Positions 23,559 through 31,503 are shown, counted from the stretch's first letter. The stretch is 43,032 nucleotides of DNA from Candidatus Peregrinibacteria bacterium GW2011_GWF2_38_29 (GCA_000992695.1 LBUS01000017.1:1-43032), one strand, 5' to 3'. A program made the numbers and translations. Notes: generated by a model not told the origin, from the sequence alone.

Positions 23559-24392
23559 ATGCAAAATGATGCAAAAAGAACGCTTAGTGTTAAGGGTGTG
23601 GAAATCGCTTTAATAAAGCAAAAACATGAGGATTATATTTCCTTGACGGATATGGCGCGACCGTTTGGTGGCGATAAGGTGGTTGAAAATTGGTTAAGAA
23701 ATAAAAATACTATCGAATTCCTTGGAATTTGGGAATCTCTTAATAATCAGAGTTTTAAACCCCTCGAATTCGAGGGGTTTAAAAAAGAAGCGGGTTTGAA
23801 TAGGTTTACGCTTTCCTCTAAGAAGTGGATTAAGGCGACAGGTGCTATTGGTTTAACCTCTAAATCCGGGAGGTACCATGGTGGCACTTTTGCTCATAAG
23901 GACATAGCTTTTGAGTTTGGGTCGTGGTTGAGTCCTGAATTTAAACTGTATTTGATCAAAGAATTTCAGCGTCTTAAAGAGGAGGAAAGTCGTTCAAAAT
24001 CGTTTGAATGGGATGTTGCCAGAATTTTGACTAAAATAAATTATAAAATTCATACTGATGCGATAAAGCAAAATTTGATACCGCTGAAAATAGCCGAGAT
24101 AAACCAAAATATTGTATATGCGGATGAAGCGGACGTTTTGAATAAAGCGTTATTTGGGATGACGGCACGAGAATGGCGCGACAAAAGCCCTGACAAAAAA
24201 GGAAATGTGCGTGATTATGCGATAATGGAGCAGTTGGTTGTTTTGGTAAATATGGAAAGTTTTAATGCGGAATTGATAAAAGTCGGTTTATCACAATTCG
24301 ATAGATTAAAAAGGCTGAATGAGATAGCGATAAGCCAGATGAAATCGCTTTTGGGGAATTCGGGAGTAGATCGGCTGAAAGGCGGTGTTTAA
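23559..24392 (+). CDS. KilA-N domain protein
   Basis: The product has 277 residues from the ATG at 23559; an in-frame TTG at 23532 lies upstream. The KilA-N DNA-binding domain fills the N-terminal half: ISLTDMARPFGGDKVVENWLRNKNTIEFLG, then a KKWIKATGAIGL stretch, GRYHGGTFAHKDIAFEFGSW and LSPEFKLYLIKEFQRLK. The C-terminal half is helical. Chromosomal homologues are common in bacteria and often lie alone, as here; their function is unknown. A perfect 32-bp palindrome sits inside the gene. It is convergent with trmD, 31 nt away. Confidence 0.88.
   Translation: MQNDAKRTLSVKGVEIALIKQKHEDYISLTDMARPFGGDKVVENWLRNKNTIEFLGIWESLNNQSFKPLEFEGFKKEAGLNRFTLSSKKWIKATGAIGLTSKSGRYHGGTFAHKDIAFEFGSWLSPEFKLYLIKEFQRLKEEESRSKSFEWDVARILTKINYKIHTDAIKQNLIPLKIAEINQNIVYADEADVLNKALFGMTAREWRDKSPDKKGNVRDYAIMEQLVVLVNMESFNAELIKVGLSQFDRLKRLNEIAISQMKSLLGNSGVDRLKGGV
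23753..23784. repeat. Perfect 32-bp palindrome within the KilA-N gene
   Basis: Each arm is TTTTAAACCCCTCGAA, reading into its exact reverse complement with no spacer; the centre is an EcoRI-type GAATTC. It encodes SFKPLEFEGFK of the KilA-N domain. In mRNA it would form a hairpin of about 14 bp with a 4-nt loop. Confidence 0.9.
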
Positions 24393-24408
24393 AGGTAACG
24401 AATTCGTG

Positions 24409-24442
24409 ATCTTTAAAAAAGTTTCATTTAAGATTCTTTTTT
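24409..24442 (+). terminator. Weak A/T hairpin with T-run between convergent KilA-N and trmD genes
   Basis: ATCTTTAAA (24409-24417) can pair with TTTAAGAT (24427-24434) with one bulged base, followed by six Ts at 24437-24442. The stem is almost all A/T and overlaps the 3' end of trmD, so the call is weak. Confidence 0.3.
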
Positions 24443-25068
24443 CGCCACTCTTTGATTTTTCCGTGATGGCCGCTTTGGAGGACTTTTGGTACGGCTAAGC
24501 CTTTAAATGAGGGTGGGCGAGTGTATTGCGGATATTCTTTTTTGCCTTCAAGTGACTCTGAAAATGATTCTTCTTCAAGTGATTTTTCTTTTCCCAAAAA
24601 TTCCGGAATAAAGCGTGAAACTGCATCCAGAATAACCATTGCAGGCATTTCGCCGCCGGTTAAAACATATTCGCCGATTGAAATTTCTTCATTAACGCAA
24701 AGTTTTTTAACTCGTTCGTCAATTCCTTCATATCTTCCGCAAATAAATATCAATCCTTTGTTTTTGGCTAGTTTTTGAGCTTTTTTGTGCGTGAAAGTTG
24801 TGCCGGATGGGCTCATTAACAACACCGGTCCTTTGTTGAATTTTTTGACGTATTTGATTGCATCATAAATTGGTTGTGGAGTCATAACCATTCCCGGACC
24901 GCCGCCGTATGGAATGTGATCTACTTTTTTATGCTTGTCTTTGCTGAATGTTCTTATGTCGTGAACGTAAATGTCGATGATTTTTTTGGCTTTTGCGCGC
25001 TTAATCATGCTTTCGTTGAAGTATGATTCAAAAGCTTTTGGAAAAATCGTTAAAATGTCGAATCGCAT
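24424..25068 (-). CDS. trmD: tRNA (guanine37-N1)-methyltransferase
   Basis: Methylates G37 next to the anticodon, preventing frameshifting. It has 214 residues from the ATG at 25068 (MRFDILTIFP), which matches the family start; an upstream in-frame ATG at 25185 would lie inside the preceding gene. The SPOUT trefoil-knot motifs are present: VDHIPYGGGPGMVM, FICGRYEGIDERV, EISIGEYVLTGGE and YPQYTRPPSF. It starts 10 nt after the Cys-rich gene, in one operon. The usual neighbours rimM, rpsP and rplS are not here. Confidence 0.96.
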   Translation of the reverse strand: MRFDILTIFPKAFESYFNESMIKRAKAKKIIDIYVHDIRTFSKDKHKKVDHIPYGGGPGMVMTPQPIYDAIKYVKKFNKGPVLLMSPSGTTFTHKKAQKLAKNKGLIFICGRYEGIDERVKKLCVNEEISIGEYVLTGGEMPAMVILDAVSRFIPEFLGKEKSLEEESFSESLEGKKEYPQYTRPPSFKGLAVPKVLQSGHHGKIKEWRKKNLK

Positions 25069-25078
25069 GTCGTTTTGA

Positions 25079-26017
25079 TTATGAGTGTATGCCATCTCCA
25101 ATGAGGTCGTATAAATCTCTAAATCCGGCTTCTTCGATCTCTTTTTTGGCTTCCGTAACTTTCTTTTGCCATTCTTTCGGTTCATATTCCTTATTTAAAA
25201 ATCTATATTTCCAGTTTTTGCCATATATACAGCCGAAACAATGCTCGCTGTCCCACAAATTCATGCAATATTCACAGTGTTTTAAATAATCGGTCCAATA
25301 AATGTGTTTGCAATCAAACAAATATCCGCAGAATGCACAATCGTAGCATTGTTCGAGTGTATTACTGACCGGGCCGCAATCAACGCTGTCTTTTAAGCCT
25401 TTTTCAAGGACGGTATCGGTTATATACATGCAATCTTCGCATCCATTTGAGTCAAAAACCCAGTAACAGTTTTTACTGCTTATAACGTAGTCACCAAAGC
25501 AATTCTCCGTCATATTTTGGTGCATATAAACGCGCGGATGTTTGTATTTTAAGGCTTGAAATTCTTCGTCTATTTTGGCTTGTGGCCATGTTTTTATGAC
25601 TTCCACTTTTCTTTTATATTCTTCACGGGTGTATTTTTCGTTAAAAATGTAGTATTGCGCGTGCGAGAGATTTACGCAGCCAAAACAGTCGCTTAAGGAT
25701 TTTCCGTTATAGCAATAAGCGCAGTCTGTGCATCCTTCAGACCATTCGAGATTGTTTGAATTGTAACAGCGGAGGCAGTCTGTGCAGTCAAAACAAAGGC
25801 TACAGTGATCGCAAAACATAAGATCTGAGCAGTCCGTGTTATGGCGCGAAAAATAGCAATAAAAGCAATTTTCCATGTTTGAGCAGTTGAAGCAGAGATA
25901 TGAATTTTTGGAAACAACAATAATATCGCCATATTCACAATTGGTGCTTTGTCGCGTCCAGTTGTGGATTTGCGGAGTAGAGAGATATAAATTTTGAAAA
26001 TCTTTGATAAAGCCCAT
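25079..26017 (-). CDS. Cysteine-rich two-fold repeat protein, putative metal-binding
   Basis: A 312-residue protein with 30 cysteines, mostly in CxxC pairs with aromatic or polar spacers (CFNC, CFYC, CDHC, CTDC, CAYC, CEYC). It contains an internal repeat: both halves run through Cys pairs and end in CFGC followed by an aromatic-rich YxxFNxxYxxxEWxxKV-like segment. There is no signal peptide, so a reduced, cytoplasmic, metal-binding (Zn or Fe-S) protein is likely. I know of similar Cys-rich orphan proteins in CPR genomes, but no function. It is cotranscribed with trmD. Confidence 0.75.
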   Translation of the reverse strand: MGFIKDFQNLYLSTPQIHNWTRQSTNCEYGDIIVVSKNSYLCFNCSNMENCFYCYFSRHNTDCSDLMFCDHCSLCFDCTDCLRCYNSNNLEWSEGCTDCAYCYNGKSLSDCFGCVNLSHAQYYIFNEKYTREEYKRKVEVIKTWPQAKIDEEFQALKYKHPRVYMHQNMTENCFGDYVISSKNCYWVFDSNGCEDCMYITDTVLEKGLKDSVDCGPVSNTLEQCYDCAFCGYLFDCKHIYWTDYLKHCEYCMNLWDSEHCFGCIYGKNWKYRFLNKEYEPKEWQKKVTEAKKEIEEAGFRDLYDLIGDGIHS

Positions 26018-26098
26018 ATTGAAGAAATTTCTAAGTACTAAGTTTGCTAATTTCTATTAAATTAACCAAATTATTAATGACTAAGCGGATTTGGGTTA

Positions 26099-26104
26099 AT
26101 TATA
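26099..26104 (-). promoter_or_regulatory. Possible -10 of the Cys-rich protein-trmD operon
   Basis: On the minus strand a TATAAT lies about 80 nt before the ATG at 26017, without a good -35. The leader would be unusually long for this window. Confidence 0.4.
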
Positions 26105-26134
26105 GCTGGTTTTGATAGGGCGGGGAAGGCGGAA

Positions 26135-26815
26135 TTAGGCGGCTTTTGCGTTTAAGAAACGGCAAGAGTAAACGCCACGGCTGTCATAGTCTCTTCGTTG
26201 TCGCGGTGGTACGTTTTTCATTCTGATATATGTTTCTACAGCCATTGGTCCAGTTACTAATAATGGAACCGTTTCACTAAGAGTTGACCCTAATACTTCA
26301 TTCCCGGTTACTGCGTTGTTTTTCATCATTAGTGTATACATTCGTTCTTGTGGGGATAAGCATAACAATTCTTCAGCTTCGCCGGGATTTACTCTGAATT
26401 CAACTTTTGACGTGTGGTTAGGATCTTCTTCTTCGACCAAGCCAGCTGTGATGACTCCAATCGTTGGTGATTTCCATTCATCAGCTAAAAGAAGTTCTGT
26501 TCTGTCTGCGGGGTCGTGTGCTGTAAAATTTCTTACAAGTGAGACTGATACGCTTTGAAGGCCAAGCCCCTCTATGCCCTTGGCTTCGTCGGCTTCATTC
26601 CATGGATTAAGTTGCATGACTAACCAGTCATTTTTGCCTGGCTCAAGGGCTTGCAAACGAGTTCTTGTTGATTCGAATATTCTTTCGAGAGTTTCTCTAT
26701 GAGTTAATATTTCTTTCCATGCATTTGGGTGAAGGAGATCTTGTAAGCCAGTTCTTACGTCGTTTTCGTAATGCTGGTTTGCGTTATATCTTGTTATGCG
26801 CGGTGCATTTTCCAT
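26135..26815 (-). CDS. Hypothetical soluble protein
   Basis: Unrecognised, 226 residues from the ATG at 26815 (MENAPRITRYNANQHYEN); an in-frame ATG at 26875 lies on the -35 box and is rejected. There is no signal peptide or transmembrane segment. The N-terminal 60 residues look helical and the rest alternates short strands and loops (GLQSVSVSLVRNF, then WKSPTIGVITAG and KVEFRVNPGEAEELL). The base composition is less AT-rich than most genes here. A consensus promoter suggests a well expressed gene. Confidence 0.7.
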   Translation of the reverse strand: MENAPRITRYNANQHYENDVRTGLQDLLHPNAWKEILTHRETLERIFESTRTRLQALEPGKNDWLVMQLNPWNEADEAKGIEGLGLQSVSVSLVRNFTAHDPADRTELLLADEWKSPTIGVITAGLVEEEDPNHTSKVEFRVNPGEAEELLCLSPQERMYTLMMKNNAVTGNEVLGSTLSETVPLLVTGPMAVETYIRMKNVPPRQRRDYDSRGVYSCRFLNAKAA

Positions 26816-26846
26816 ATTTAAAATAATTTTATTAAAATAGGGGATA

Positions 26847-26875
26847 AATATACCCAAAAAAACGGTGAATGTCAA
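26847..26875 (-). promoter_or_regulatory. Near-consensus promoter of the hypothetical at 26135-26815
   Basis: On the minus strand the perfect -35 TTGACA (26875-26870) and TATATT -10 (26852-26847) are exactly 17 nt apart. The ATG follows after 31 nt. This is the only full consensus -35 seen in the window. Confidence 0.75.
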
Positions 26876-26931
26876 ATTTAAACGCTCTTTGTCAAGGCTG
26901 GCTTTTGGAGGCCATTTTTATAACTCTCTCG

Positions 26932-26947
26932 CTTGCGCTGGCGCAAG
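26932..26947. repeat. Short perfect hairpin between divergent promoters
   Basis: CTTGCGC and GCGCAAG flank a TG dinucleotide. It lies between the two divergent genes at 26815 and 27089, with no T-run after it on either strand. Confidence 0.4.
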
Positions 26948-27025
26948 GGTAAATTGGGTTTTTGACGGGATTGATGTGTTGTAATATATGGTGTTATGGG
27001 CCGGAGTATTGTAAAAGTGCATCGC

Positions 27026-27054
27026 TTGCCTAATCTTTTGATTTATGTTATAAT
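27026..27054 (+). promoter_or_regulatory. Promoter of the beta-gamma-crystallin-like surface protein
   Basis: TTGCCT (27026-27031) and an extended TGtTATAAT (TATAAT at 27049-27054) are 17 nt apart. The ATG at 27089 follows 34 nt downstream. Confidence 0.65.
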
Positions 27055-27088
27055 TAAGATAGTAAAAACAAAAATAACCTAAATAAAA

Positions 27089-29140
27089 ATGAAAAATAAA
27101 AAACGTGTATATCTTAAAATTGGGCTTGCGGTTGCCGCTATCGTCCTTCTCATTACCGCTGTTGCGATTACGTTTTTTTCCGGTGGTGGAGGCATGTTTA
27201 AGGGGTTTGTCGTTTTGCCGCAAGCAACTTTTAAGAGCGGGGATCACGTTGCGCTTTCTTATAATGGTAAATTTTGTTCTGTTAATAAGGATAATAAAAT
27301 TCAATGTAATGATTCGGCTCAACATGATTTTGTTCTTTTTAGGTATGGCGATGTTGAAAACTATAAACCGCTTACAGTCGGTACGAAAATTTTATTGACG
27401 TATAAAGCGGATAAGAATGATAGGGGATCTTATTGTGGGAAGGGAGTGACTGTTGATTTTGGTGTTTGTGATAAGAAATTAGGTAAAGATTCTATTTATG
27501 AAAATTATTCCTATATATATACGTTTGCCGGTTCAACGCTTTCCCTTAATGGTAAGTCGGTAAATTTTATCCCTTATGGATCTAAGGTGGCGACTGGCTC
27601 TACTACTAGCGGACAAGCAACTAGCAATTCTAATTCAGGCACTACGGCTGTTACAGGTAGTACTTCTGGCAATAGTAACTCTGGTTCAACAACGGCTGTT
27701 GCTGCAGATGAGAAGGCGAGAGAAATGGCAAAGAACATGTTAAAGGCATCCGAAAAGGCAATAGATGCGGCATTAAATAAGGTAAAAGCGGCGGAGTTAA
27801 AATTGAATGGTGTAAAAATAAATGGTGCGGAATCGACAAATGCTATAAATAAAGAAAAAAAGGAAGCGGCTAAAGTTGAAGCAGCTGCGGATATTGTTGA
27901 TAAAGCTGCCGGAGTAATCAATAATAATAAATCAAAAATCAGTGACGTGACAGCTGCATCAAAAAAAGCAAGTTTGGCTGCGGATGACGCTACAACTGCT
28001 GCAAAAAATGCTGAGAAAAATGTAAATTATGCGCTTGATCATAATGTTGTGCCGGTAGTTGTTCCGGCAAATTTTGATGTTGTACAAGATAACGATACGA
28101 TTGCTATCAGATCTTCGTGGAATATGTATTGTTCGTCCGGAGATGATTCAACTCACGAAATTGCATGTTCCAGCAAAATTGTTGGGGATGAACAGCAATT
28201 TATTATTGAAAGGCGAAAGGGTAGTGGGGATCTTATGGGGGGTTCGGATTATTTCGCAATTAAGTCTAAGAAATATGGTACATATTGTAAGCCTGCTCCA
28301 AGGACTCAAGATGATATAAATACTAAAAATAATATTACGTGTGACGAGGTGTCTCCTTGGGATAAATGGCTTTTTATAAAGAAAGATCCAAACAATAAGC
28401 CAATTAAAAATACAAGCATTGTTTATTTAGTACCTGAAGATACTTATAAATGTTATATAAAAAAGGATGCAGACGGTACGGTTCAATGCGATAACCAAAG
28501 TGTTTTTTCCAGAGCGGTATTTACAATAGTTAAAACTTTTGATAAAAAGAATAATCAAAAAACGGACTATGTTAGCAAGCAAGCTCCAATAATTGGTTCT
28601 GTATTTCAAGATTCTGATTATAAAGGATGGGAATATGCTCTTATTAAGGATGGTGCGATGGACTCTGATATAGCCGGAAGCGTTTCTTCTATGAAATTAG
28701 CAAAAGGTTATAAGGCAAGGATTTATAGTATTGCGAATCCTAATGTAGGATATACAAAGCCTGCGATGACCGTTTTAAGCAATGTACCAAGATTTGATTT
28801 TGGTGATCGGATTTCTTCTTTAATTATAATTAAAGGTACCGTCGACAAAAATGATTGCAAAGTTGTTCTTTATAGAAACGCAAAATATAGTAAAGACCCT
28901 ATTATTCTTGATGGTAAAAATAAACAAGTATATGAAAGACTGAGCGATATAGATTGTAACGATTCCATATCTTCTATGTTAATCAAAGGCGCAGGTTGTT
29001 ACGTTAATGCTTGGATAGACAGTCTTAATTATGGATCTAGCGATATTGCTTTAACTGGTAATAACCATGATTTACATATGAATGACTCTGTTAAATACAT
29101 CAAATTTGATAAATCTGAATTTGGGAAAGGTAGCTTATAA
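27089..29140 (+). CDS. Membrane-anchored surface protein with trefoil-like Cys-pair domains and C-terminal beta-gamma-crystallin-like domains
   Basis: The product has 683 residues. A basic N-terminus precedes one hydrophobic anchor (residues 9-30). Residues 45-165 form a beta-rich domain with paired Cys (YNGKFCSV..IQC and GSYCGK..FGVC), like ricin/fascin-type trefoil units. A Gly/Ser/Thr linker (168-203) follows, then an Ala/Lys-rich helical or coiled-coil stretch (205-316). A second Cys-pair region (325-485) repeats the pattern (WNMYCSS, YGTYCKP, YKCYIKK). Residues 500-672 show FGDRISSL, CNDSISSM and MNDSVKYI, which match the N/D-N/D-x-x-S/T-S Ca2+-binding motif of microbial beta-gamma-crystallins. 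Surface exposure and Ca2+ binding are inferred. It is convergent with rpsI. Confidence 0.78.
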   Translation: MKNKKRVYLKIGLAVAAIVLLITAVAITFFSGGGGMFKGFVVLPQATFKSGDHVALSYNGKFCSVNKDNKIQCNDSAQHDFVLFRYGDVENYKPLTVGTKILLTYKADKNDRGSYCGKGVTVDFGVCDKKLGKDSIYENYSYIYTFAGSTLSLNGKSVNFIPYGSKVATGSTTSGQATSNSNSGTTAVTGSTSGNSNSGSTTAVAADEKAREMAKNMLKASEKAIDAALNKVKAAELKLNGVKINGAESTNAINKEKKEAAKVEAAADIVDKAAGVINNNKSKISDVTAASKKASLAADDATTAAKNAEKNVNYALDHNVVPVVVPANFDVVQDNDTIAIRSSWNMYCSSGDDSTHEIACSSKIVGDEQQFIIERRKGSGDLMGGSDYFAIKSKKYGTYCKPAPRTQDDINTKNNITCDEVSPWDKWLFIKKDPNNKPIKNTSIVYLVPEDTYKCYIKKDADGTVQCDNQSVFSRAVFTIVKTFDKKNNQKTDYVSKQAPIIGSVFQDSDYKGWEYALIKDGAMDSDIAGSVSSMKLAKGYKARIYSIANPNVGYTKPAMTVLSNVPRFDFGDRISSLIIIKGTVDKNDCKVVLYRNAKYSKDPIILDGKNKQVYERLSDIDCNDSISSMLIKGAGCYVNAWIDSLNYGSSDIALTGNNHDLHMNDSVKYIKFDKSEFGKGSL

Positions 29141-29147
29141 ACATGTC

Positions 29148-29654
29148 TTAACGCTTGTTCCATTGTGGTGCGCGTCTCGCTCTCTTGAGGCCTGGTTTCT
29201 TGCGTTCCTTGATGCGGCAATCGCGAGTTAGGAAGCCGGCTTTTTTGAGCGTTAAACGGAGGTTTTCATCATATTCTTCAAGAGCTTTTGCAACTCCATG
29301 GCGAATAGCTTCTGCCTGTGAATTTATGCCACCGCCTGTTACAACGGTAACGATATCAAATGTTTTTCCGTGACCTGTTAATCTTAAAGGTGATTTGATG
29401 ATTTCATGATGAAACGCGATCGTGAAGTAGTCTTCTATCTTTCTATCGTTAACTGTGACGTTTCCAGAGCCGCTTAAAAACAATTTTACGCGTGCGACGG
29501 ATGTTTTTCTTTTGCCGTTTGCATAATAGTAAAGAGGGCCCTTATCTGACTTAATTTTTAACTTTGGCTTTTCTTCAGCGGCAGTGACTTCTGTTTGAAG
29601 AGATTCTAAAGTTTTTTTAACTGGTTTTGCTGATGGTTTCTTTGTTGTAGGCAT
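29148..29654 (-). CDS. rpsI: 30S ribosomal protein S9
   Basis: S9 of the small-subunit head; its C-terminal tail reaches tRNA in the P site. It has 168 residues. The core from YYANGKRKTSVARV to the end is standard (GGGINSQAEAIRHGVAKAL), and the C-terminal RRAPQWNKR keeps the conserved terminal Lys-Arg. An additional N-terminal extension of about 40 Lys/Pro/Thr-rich residues is unlike most bacteria. It follows the broken rplM by 3 nt and is the last gene of the long minus-strand cluster. Confidence 0.96.
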   Translation of the reverse strand: MPTTKKPSAKPVKKTLESLQTEVTAAEEKPKLKIKSDKGPLYYYANGKRKTSVARVKLFLSGSGNVTVNDRKIEDYFTIAFHHEIIKSPLRLTGHGKTFDIVTVVTGGGINSQAEAIRHGVAKALEEYDENLRLTLKKAGFLTRDCRIKERKKPGLKRARRAPQWNKR

Positions 29655-29657
29655 AGT

Positions 29658-30085
29658 TTATAGTTTGATTATTTCAGGTTTTTGAGCTTCATGAGGATGT
29701 TTGTCGTCCGCATAAAGATGCAATTTTTTTAACACTCCTGTTCTGAGATTATTTCTTGGGATCATTCCTTTTACCGCATGTAAAAGAGCGTATGAAGGCT
29801 TTCTTTCCATCATTTTCGTGGCGGTTGTTTCTTTTAAACCTCCTTTGTATCCGGAGTGATGTCTATAAAGTTTTTGATTCATTTTATCGCCTGTGAATTT
29901 AACGTCTTTGACGTTAATGACGATTACGAAATCTCCACAGTCAACGGATGGGCTGAAAAAGTTTTTGCCGCGATCGTGACCGCCAGTCTTCCGACGACTT
30001 GGTCTTTTGCATCAATCAGATACCATTTTCTGATAACTTCCTCTTTTTTTGGTGCGAATGTTTTCTTTTGTAGTTTTTGTGCCAT
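29658..30085 (-). pseudogene. rplM: 50S ribosomal protein L13, frameshifted with a small internal deletion
   Basis: The ATG at 30085 opens a frame reading KWYLIDAKDQVVGRLAV, clearly the L13 N-terminus, but it stops at 29926-29924. The rest of L13 is in another frame: RGKNFFSPSVDCGDFVIVIN leading into KMNQKLYRHHSGYKGGLKE, to the stop at 29658. The junction lies near 29955-29975. Between GRLA and RGK about four to seven residues of the usual helix are missing. Both halves are otherwise well conserved, so a recent event or a sequence/assembly error is likely; L13 is normally essential. Confidence 0.85.
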
Positions 30086-30087
30086 TT

Positions 30088-30441
30088 TTAAACAAGTTCA
30101 ATTAATACTAAGTGTGCGTTGTCTCCCTTTCTATATTTTAAGAAAGTTTTTCTTACATAACCTGAATTTTTTCCTTCATATCTTTTAGCTAAAACTTCGA
30201 TGAGCTTTTTTGAAGCATTTTCATGATTTAAAGCTTTTGAAATATGTTTGATCGCGAGTGTCTTATTTGGCCTTTTTGCGACTCCAATGAGCTTTTCAAC
30301 GAGTGGCATAACAGCTTGCGCACGTCCTGCAATCGTTTTTACTTTTTCGTGAATAATAAGGTCTATCGAAATATTTTTGACCATTGATCTTCCGTGATCT
30401 CTATCGCTTCCTAATTTTACTTTTTTTACTCCGTGCCTCAT
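30088..30441 (-). CDS. rplQ: 50S ribosomal protein L17
   Basis: L17, near the peptide exit tunnel; 117 residues, usual length. It opens with MRHGVKKVKLGSDRDHGRSM, a variant of the normal MRHrxxxxkLgR.xxHR.aml start. IKHISKALNHENASKKL and a GYVRKTFLKYRKGDNAHLV C-terminus are typical. It keeps its usual place directly after rpoA, followed by rplM 2 nt later. Confidence 0.95.
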   Translation of the reverse strand: MRHGVKKVKLGSDRDHGRSMVKNISIDLIIHEKVKTIAGRAQAVMPLVEKLIGVAKRPNKTLAIKHISKALNHENASKKLIEVLAKRYEGKNSGYVRKTFLKYRKGDNAHLVLIELV

Positions 30442-30470
30442 ATATTGTTATTTGTAATTGGTAATTATTT

Positions 30471-30500
30471 GGTGTGACTTGGTGTGAATTGGAGTGACTT
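30471..30500. repeat. Three tandem decamers at the rpoA stop
   Basis: GGTGTGACTT, GGTGTGAATT and GGAGTGACTT follow each other head to tail in the rplQ-rpoA gap; the last reaches into the rpoA stop codon. Confidence 0.7.
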
Positions 30501-31473
30501 ATTCTTCCGTTAGTTGAATGTTTCTTTCTGCAAGCGCATTCATGACTTCATTAAGCGCCTTTTTACCAAAGCCTCTTAAGTTGGCCAATTTGGCTTGTGT
30601 ACATTTTGACAATTGTTCAATTGAGCCGATTCCTCCGTTTATAAGTGCGTTTAATGTTCTTGGAGAAAAACCAAGAATTTCAATTGGAGTATAGCTTTCT
30701 TTAACAGGTTTTGTTTGTTCCGTTTGTTGCTGGTGTTCAAGAACTTTTTGAGGATTGCTGATAAAATCAGGTTCAACAAGAAGTCCTTCTTTATTGAATA
30801 ATCCGAAATATGATTGCAACAAGTTTGATGAAAAGCGAAGTGCCTCATCCGGCGTGATTGAGCCATTTGTTTCGATTTCAAGAGTAAGTTTATCAAGGTT
30901 TGTCATCTGACCGACGCGCATAGGTTCAACGTCGTATCTGACTTTTTTGATAGGAGTATAAACAGCATCCATGATAATTAAATTTGGAGTTGTTTCTTCT
31001 TTTTCTCTTTGTGCTGTTGTAAGGTAACCGACGCCTTTTTCAATTTTGATTTCCATGTGAATTTTTCCACCTTTGTCTATTGTTGTGATGTATGCGTCTG
31101 GAGTTAAAATTTCAACATCTGATGTTGTTTTAATGTCTTTTGCGTATACTTTTCCTTCTTTGTTGGCTTGAAGCGTAATCCATGAAGGTTCTTTTGTGCT
31201 CTTTTTGAATGAAATTGCTCTTAAGTTAAGCGTTATATCAAGGACGCTTTCTTTTACGCCTTTGATAGTTGAATATTCATGGCTGATTCCGTCTAATTTA
31301 ACCGCCGTGATGCTTGCACCTGGAGTAGAGGAGAGAAGTGAACGTCTAAGCGCGTTGCCGAGAGTCACACCATATCCTGTAGGAAGAGGTCCAAGAGTAA
31401 AAATCGTGTGGAATTCTCCAAGCTTGTTGGTTTTTAGCTTTGGAAGCCCGATTTCTTCTTGAATTTGATGCAT
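30499..31473 (-). CDS. rpoA: DNA-directed RNA polymerase alpha subunit
   Basis: Alpha assembles RNA polymerase and contacts UP elements and activators. It has 324 residues with both domains: the N-terminal dimerisation domain (LGNALRRSLLSSTPGASITAV, VYTPIKKVRYDVEP) and, after a Gln/Lys/Thr-rich linker (about 239-253), the C-terminal domain (LGFSPRTLNALINGGIGSIEQL, LRGFGKKALNEV). rpsD lies 46 nt upstream and rplQ 57 nt downstream, the standard alpha operon order. Confidence 0.97.
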   Translation of the reverse strand: MHQIQEEIGLPKLKTNKLGEFHTIFTLGPLPTGYGVTLGNALRRSLLSSTPGASITAVKLDGISHEYSTIKGVKESVLDITLNLRAISFKKSTKEPSWITLQANKEGKVYAKDIKTTSDVEILTPDAYITTIDKGGKIHMEIKIEKGVGYLTTAQREKEETTPNLIIMDAVYTPIKKVRYDVEPMRVGQMTNLDKLTLEIETNGSITPDEALRFSSNLLQSYFGLFNKEGLLVEPDFISNPQKVLEHQQQTEQTKPVKESYTPIEILGFSPRTLNALINGGIGSIEQLSKCTQAKLANLRGFGKKALNEVMNALAERNIQLTEE

Positions 31474-31503
31474 AATGCGTATTGTTATTAATTATTTTTT
31501 TGT

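Noticed and set aside
23532-24392. A prophage remnant around the KilA-N gene
   Set aside because: No integrase, structural, lysis or att-like repeat is near; neighbours are housekeeping genes.
27574-27921. Minus-strand 115-codon frame inside the surface protein gene
   Set aside because: It arises from the Ala/Lys-rich and Ser/Thr-rich coding repeats read backwards.
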